Both the position numbers and the translations under genes were made by a program. A DNA stretch of 15,819 bases. Source: an uncultured bacterium. GTDB lineage: Bacteria; Patescibacteriota; Minisyncoccia; Phycocordibacterales; UBA5272. The notes under the pieces were generated by a model. That model was not told the origin of the DNA. It made no database searches and saw only the letters and a program-made list of their open reading frames with translations. Location: positions 1-15,819 of the forward strand of contig CAILKS010000027.1 in NCBI GenBank assembly GCA_903834855.1. Direction: 5' to 3'. Of the stretch, positions 11,984 through 15,819 are shown piece by piece; position 1 is the first letter of the stretch; the number at the start of each line of letters is the position of its first letter.

Positions 11984-11992
11984 ATTATATCA
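11984..11992 (-). promoter_or_regulatory. extended -10 promoter of rnr
   Basis: TGA plus TATAAT, 10 nt before the ATG at 11973, predicting a leader of about 4 nt. The upstream string TGTGATATAAT is identical to that before ftsE. The rest of the divergent gap (11993-12265) is AT-rich, with a small GC-rich patch near 12108-12124 and a 5-bp hairpin near 12214-12230. No gene is seen in it. Confidence 0.6.
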
Positions 11993-12265
11993 CACTTTAA
12001 ATTTCGAAATTAAAAAAAATAAATACTTAATTAATAAATTTCTTTTCTTTTTAAACTAATCCTGTAAACCAAACGGCATAATTTTTTGCTAAAAATTTGC
12101 CTCATTCTCGCGCCGCCGCGCTGTGAAAGTTGGTTTAAAGAATTAGTTCGAGGTTTATTTAAATACAAATACCTAAACTTGATAAAATATATGAAAGTGA
12201 TAGTGTTATGCCTAGAACCGTTCTTGGTTCAAAATTTTCACAAACCTAAATTATTGGAGATTGTA

Positions 12266-12598
12266 ATGTTTTCTGTTAAAATCACAACCAAAAATAATCC
12301 GAATGAAGACTCAATACAAAGGGCTAAAGAGATCGTCGATTGTACCAAATCACTCATTCAGGAGATACTGAAGGCAGACTGGTCAAAAACAAACATTGAT
12401 GTCAATTGGGTTGAAGCTGGGGAAGTCGATGTCATGAGCGAAAAAGTTCGTATCGAAATCACCACCGATGTTTCTGGTTGGTTAAAAGCTTCGGATATCA
12501 ATGTCCGTACGCTATCCCAAGGTTTGATAGCCATGATGCCGGAACTCTGGAAGAACACCACCATCTGGGTGATACCAGCCAGCCACGTACTGGTTTGA
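12266..12598 (+). CDS. unknown protein, 110 aa
   Basis: Not recognised. It is predicted alpha/beta: a first strand MFSVKITTKN, a helix around DSIQRAKEIVDCTKSLIQEILKADW, then strands (INVDVNWVEAG-like, KVRIEITTDVSGWL), another helix (LSQGLIAMMPELW) and a last strand TTIWVIPASHVLV. The frame is open back to 12086, but the ATG at 12266 has TTGGAG at a good distance and the upstream translation is unlike a protein. It is divergent from RNase R and ends in its own terminator. Confidence 0.75.
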   Translation: MFSVKITTKNNPNEDSIQRAKEIVDCTKSLIQEILKADWSKTNIDVNWVEAGEVDVMSEKVRIEITTDVSGWLKASDINVRTLSQGLIAMMPELWKNTTIWVIPASHVLV

Positions 12599-12616
12599 TT
12601 CCAGGCCAGTATGCAA

Positions 12617-12643
12617 GAAAGCCACCCTCGGGTGGCTTTTCTA
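12617..12643 (+). terminator. intrinsic terminator of the 110-aa gene
   Basis: An 8-bp stem (12619-12626 with 12631-12638), loop CTCG, then TTTTCT. The stem is A-rich before and T-rich after, so it could also serve smc from the other side. Between it and the smc stop (12644-12742) only two small hairpins near 12652-12680 are visible. Confidence 0.85.
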
Positions 12644-12742
12644 ATTCCTAAGTATTCTCTACAAATACTTTCGCACTGCTGTGCTCAGTATCTTCCTCGC
12701 CTTCGCTCGTCGACCTAAATGCTACAAGCTAATAGCTGTAAA

Positions 12743-14971
12743 CTACCCCACAAGTCCTTCCGCTTTCTTGAAGTCGATTGATAAAAGTTTACTACTGCCA
12801 TCTACTCCAATTGTTACGCCATACAACATATCACAATGATTCATTGTCTCGCGATTATGAGTTATCACAAGTAATTTACTTTTTTCTGAAAGTCTTTGCA
12901 ACATCACACCATACTTTTGAGCATTTGTTTCATCCAGTGGTGCGTCTGTCTCGTCGAGTACCATAAATGGCGGTGGGGTAATTGATGACATAGCAAATAA
13001 AAGGGCAATAGATACTAAGGCTCTTTCACCACCTGAAAACATATTTATTTCTTTTACTTTTTTATTTGGAAGAGAAACATCAATATCAATTCCCTGTTCT
13101 ATTATTTCATTTCCTTCTTCATCAACTTTTACTAATTGAACAAGTGATAATTTCCCTTTTCCACCAACAAAGACTTCTCCAAAAAATTCACTAAAAACTT
13201 TTGAAACTTCTAAAACACCGACATTAAACTTTTCTGTCAAAGATTTTGTTAAATCATCAATTAAGATTAATAATTTTTGCTCACTATCTTTTATATCGGT
13301 CAATTCTTTTGTTAAATATTCATCACGATCTTTTGTGGTTTTATACTCGGCCAATACCTCTTCACGATTTTGAACTCCAGCTTCTTCAATACGAAGCTTT
13401 GATCTTTCTATTGCACGCAATAAATCTGCCTTTGGTGTTTCTTTATATTTTTCTTCTGGCACGCTATCTTTATAAATTAAAATATTTTGCCCAATTATTG
13501 CCACACCTTCTTTTAATAGAGAGTCAAAATATTGTTTACGTAAAGCAAGTTCATTTTCTTCTTGTTTTATAAGAGCAATAGTACTATCCAATTCTCTTAT
13601 CTTACTTTCAAGAATCATAACTTTCTTTTCTTCTTCATGACGAGAGGTTATCTCTGTTTTAGCATCTTCTTCTACATTGGCTAATTTTTCTTGTAAAGAT
13701 TTTATTTCAACATCTAAAGTCTTTTCTTTTTCTTTATGTGTTTGTATTTCTAAAACAATTTGTTCGATGTCCTTTAATATTTTTTCTTTTTTAGAAATCT
13801 CTTCACTGTCATGTAGAGTAAAAAAATCTTCAACCTTTTTTGAAAGATCTGTTACTTTATTTTGAGAATTTTCTATATCTTTATCAAAAATATATTGAGA
13901 AAGCGTTGAAAAATCTACTTTAAATTCCTTATGGGTTTTTGTGAAATTTTCATAAGAAATAATTATCTCTTTTAATTCTTTTTCATGATTTAAATCTTTT
14001 TCTAAATATGATTTTTCTGTTTCTAATCTACCTTCAGTTTTTACAAATTGATCACGTCGTAAATATAAAGATTTTATCTCTGCTTGTAATGTTTGTTTTT
14101 CTAAAATAGAAGAATCTTTTTTATCATATGATTTATTTTTTAATAAATTAAGTTCTTTATTTATAGAATCTGTAATATGTGAGAGTGCAGCAGATGTTCC
14201 TTTTTCTCTGATACGTTCATGTAAAATATTTATTTCTGCTTCTTCACGATTAAGATAAGCAATTAAAAGCCTCTGTAAATTTTGACACTCTTCTGCTTCT
14301 GATTCTATTTTTTTAACTTGCTTTTCGAGAGAAGTTAAGTGGGGTTTTATTTCTAAACGAAGAAGTTCTACTTCATGAACGTTTGTTTTTACTCGTTCTA
14401 ATTTCCTTTTACTTTCGTTTAGTCGCATATGATAAATACGTAACCCGAGCGCATCTTCGAGTGCTTCCTTTCTATCCCGAGGAGATGACAACAAAATTCT
14501 ATCAGCTTCACCTTGATTTATAATCGTATGAGCACTACCACCTATACCTGCAAAAGATAAAAGCTCTTGAACATCTTTTAAACGCACCTTTGCATCATTT
14601 AATGTATAGTCACTTGTTCCATCAGAATAAATAGTACGCGCTAAAACTAATTCATCGTAAATCAAAAAAGGAGCTAAAGTTTCACTCGCATGAGAAATTT
14701 CTGTTTTCTCTCTGTTATCAATAAACATAACTACAGAAGCTTTTGAAAGCGGAGATAGGTGTTCAGAGCCTTTAAAAATAACATCTGAACCAATTTTCCC
14801 ACGCATACTTTTCATGGATTGTTCACCTAAAACGAAACGAATAGCTTCAGCAATATTTGATTTACCGGAACCATTTGGCCCTACAACACCTGTTACTTGA
14901 TGGGTTACGTCCAGTGTAGTTTTTTTAGCAAAAGACTTGAATCCTTGAATTGTGATGTGAGAGAGACGCAT
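12743..14971 (-). CDS. smc: SMC-like chromosome condensation ATPase, short form
   Basis: A 742-aa SMC-family protein; the usual role is chromosome organisation as a dimer with ScpA/ScpB. The N-terminal ATPase lobe has Walker A GPNGSGKSN (31-39). The C-terminal lobe has the signature FSGGERALVS (645-654), Walker B FMVLDE (669-674), D-loop APLDETN and ITHNRETM. The ends match true SMC (MRLSHITIQGFKSF; LLFAMSSITPPPF) better than RecN or Rad50. The middle, about 165-600, is charged coiled coil. Canonical SMC has about 1150-1200 residues with a globular Gly-rich hinge in the middle. No hinge-like segment is visible here and each coil is short. The frame is unbroken. No Shine-Dalgarno is seen; a -10-like TACTAT lies 7 nt before the ATG. 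Confidence 0.88.
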   Translation of the reverse strand: MRLSHITIQGFKSFAKKTTLDVTHQVTGVVGPNGSGKSNIAEAIRFVLGEQSMKSMRGKIGSDVIFKGSEHLSPLSKASVVMFIDNREKTEISHASETLAPFLIYDELVLARTIYSDGTSDYTLNDAKVRLKDVQELLSFAGIGGSAHTIINQGEADRILLSSPRDRKEALEDALGLRIYHMRLNESKRKLERVKTNVHEVELLRLEIKPHLTSLEKQVKKIESEAEECQNLQRLLIAYLNREEAEINILHERIREKGTSAALSHITDSINKELNLLKNKSYDKKDSSILEKQTLQAEIKSLYLRRDQFVKTEGRLETEKSYLEKDLNHEKELKEIIISYENFTKTHKEFKVDFSTLSQYIFDKDIENSQNKVTDLSKKVEDFFTLHDSEEISKKEKILKDIEQIVLEIQTHKEKEKTLDVEIKSLQEKLANVEEDAKTEITSRHEEEKKVMILESKIRELDSTIALIKQEENELALRKQYFDSLLKEGVAIIGQNILIYKDSVPEEKYKETPKADLLRAIERSKLRIEEAGVQNREEVLAEYKTTKDRDEYLTKELTDIKDSEQKLLILIDDLTKSLTEKFNVGVLEVSKVFSEFFGEVFVGGKGKLSLVQLVKVDEEGNEIIEQGIDIDVSLPNKKVKEINMFSGGERALVSIALLFAMSSITPPPFMVLDETDAPLDETNAQKYGVMLQRLSEKSKLLVITHNRETMNHCDMLYGVTIGVDGSSKLLSIDFKKAEGLVG

Positions 14972-15099
14972 GAGTAAAATAGTAGAGAGTTAAGAGGAGA
15001 GAGGTAAGAGTAATACAAATACACACTCAAGACGTAACTTCCAGATTAACTAAATTGTAACATGCTTTAATACCAAGAATGTGCACAACTAAATTAACT

Positions 15100-15579
15100 T
15101 TATCTGTTAATTCTAAAATTTTTAAACAAATATGAATAAAAATATTTTACAATTTTAAGAATCATAAATGAAACAATATATGCAAATACAATTCCACCAA
15201 TTATGTCATACCAAAAATGTACCCCAGCTAAAACTCTAGCCATTCCTGTGATTAAAGCTAGAACAAAAAGTATCACACCTGCACTCTTATCAAATCTATG
15301 CATTGAAAAAGCTAAAGCAAACATAAAAGTAGTGTGGCCAGATGGAAAACTATATGGATCACTGGGAATAAATAAGGCTTTAGTTAAATCAGGGCGAGGG
15401 TGAGCAATTATATCTTTTAATAAGAGAGTAAAGATCCAAGCTAAAATAGATGATCCCACTATAATTAAAATATGTCCTATGTGATATTTACGTTCATGCT
15501 TTGTAATAACATGAAAAAAAGCATATACAATAGATATATAAATTGGTATAGCTGATAAAAAATAAATTATGTGATTCAT
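15100..15579 (-). CDS. PAP2-type membrane phosphatase, likely undecaprenyl-pyrophosphate phosphatase
   Basis: A 159-aa integral membrane phosphatase of the PAP2 superfamily with about five hydrophobic helices. The three phosphatase motifs are present in order: KDIIAHPRP (K-x6-RP), PSGH, and ARVLAGVHFWYD (R-x5-H-x3-D). The serine usually preceding the arginine in motif 3 is Ala. The size and lack of extra domains resemble BcrC-type enzymes that recycle the cell-wall lipid carrier, and the uppP gene next door supports that role, though phosphatidylglycerophosphate or other lipid phosphates cannot be excluded. The ATG at 15579 has an extended -10 box 9 nt upstream. The gap 14972-15099 before smc contains only AG-rich low-complexity text (about 14977-15012). 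Confidence 0.87.
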   Translation of the reverse strand: MNHIIYFLSAIPIYISIVYAFFHVITKHERKYHIGHILIIVGSSILAWIFTLLLKDIIAHPRPDLTKALFIPSDPYSFPSGHTTFMFALAFSMHRFDKSAGVILFVLALITGMARVLAGVHFWYDIIGGIVFAYIVSFMILKIVKYFYSYLFKNFRINR

Positions 15580-15587
15580 GTTATATC

Positions 15588-15597
15588 TATAATAGCA
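15588..15597. promoter_or_regulatory. interlocked divergent -10 boxes of the two phosphatase genes
   Basis: On the minus strand, TGCTATTAT (15597-15589) lies 9 nt before the PAP2 ATG. On the + strand, TATAAT (15588-15593) lies 24 nt before the uppP ATG. The two hexamers share five base pairs, so polymerase could serve only one direction at a time. Confidence 0.45.
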
Positions 15598-15617
15598 TCT
15601 ATGTTAAACTTTATGAC

Positions 15618-15819
15618 ATGACATTATTTCATTCGCTTATATTAGGAATTATTGAAGGATTTACAGAATTCTTACCAATTTCATCTACCGGTCATATGGT
15701 TTTAGTTTCTCATTTTCTAAAAATGCCAGAAGATGCTACGCTTGCAACTTTTGAAATTGTTGTACAAGTGGGTGCCATAGCTGCTGTTGTGGTCCTCTAT
15801 TTTAAAAAATTATTTGAAA
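15618..15819 (+). CDS. uppP: undecaprenyl-diphosphatase UppP/BacA (partial)
   Basis: The N-terminal 67 residues of a BacA-family membrane enzyme that converts undecaprenyl pyrophosphate to the monophosphate carrier for peptidoglycan synthesis. The catalytic signature EGFTEFLPISSTGH is intact at residues 14-27, and a second stretch FEIVVQVGAIAAVVV follows as in the family. The gene runs off the window end. The ATG at 15618 fits the family N-terminus exactly; an ATG 5 nt earlier is out of frame and closes at once. No Shine-Dalgarno is seen. Confidence 0.95.
   Translation, partial: MTLFHSLILGIIEGFTEFLPISSTGHMVLVSHFLKMPEDATLATFEIVVQVGAIAAVVVLYFKKLFE

Noticed and set aside
12650..12720. Possible fourth copy of the structured element downstream of smc
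   Set aside because: A weak resemblance to box 1 on the minus strand (AGATAC..GAG) was noted, but box 2 and the nested stems are missing.
13246..13572. Open + strand frame of 108 codons within smc
   Set aside because: It lies antisense to a clear coiled-coil coding region. Its Leu/His/Tyr-rich translation is typical of a shadow frame.
1..15819. CRISPR arrays, insertion sequences, recoded stops
   Set aside because: No regularly spaced direct repeats, no transposase or integrase frames, and UGA serves as a normal stop with RF2 present.

Overview
The window looks like a slice of a small, AT-rich bacterial genome of the Candidate Phyla Radiation (Patescibacteria), most likely Parcubacteria-like. 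This is an inference from gene content and style. Housekeeping proteins are streamlined: a 742-aa SMC with no visible hinge, a 293-aa release factor 2, and an RNase R lacking the N-terminal helix-turn-helix. rimM and rplS are absent beside trmD. A PIF1-type helicase with a C-terminal HTH is present, there are many small unknown genes, and UGA is used as a stop (RF2 is encoded).

Layout. Positions 1-67 hold the 3' end of a + strand gene, possibly an S41 protease. The helicase (234-1892, -) follows. The prfB-ftsE-ftsX cluster (2168-5374, -) comes next, interrupted by a small unknown gene, with another unknown gene upstream of prfB. A + strand segment carries a decayed tRNA copy, tRNA-Thr(CGT), a histidine phosphatase, a DUF167 protein and tRNA-Thr(GGT) (5859-6991). 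Then come trmD (-), two small + strand unknown genes, khpA and rpsP (-), a small Cys-rich unknown (-), RNase R (-), another small unknown (+), smc (-), and two unrelated undecaprenyl-pyrophosphate phosphatases transcribed divergently at the right edge (PAP2 type -, UppP type +, cut by the window end).

Genes fall into two classes. The recognisable genes lack a Shine-Dalgarno sequence. Several have an extended -10 box (TGnTAnnnT) only 6-10 nt before the ATG, which predicts leaderless or nearly leaderless mRNAs. Several are followed not by a classic terminator but by a long AT-rich fold. All six small unknown genes have a Shine-Dalgarno sequence, and five of them also end in a compact intrinsic terminator.

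The most unusual signal is a structured element of about 120-130 nt found three times (2053-2180, 4371-4490, 8552-8678), always directly at the 3' end of a minus-strand housekeeping gene (ftsX, prfB, khpA). Two 15-nt boxes are conserved in sequence. The surrounding stems differ from copy to copy but keep their pairing and size. A different multi-hairpin structure containing copies of the tRNA-Thr(GGT) 3' end lies between that tRNA and the end of trmD. No insertion sequence, integrase or CRISPR array is visible.
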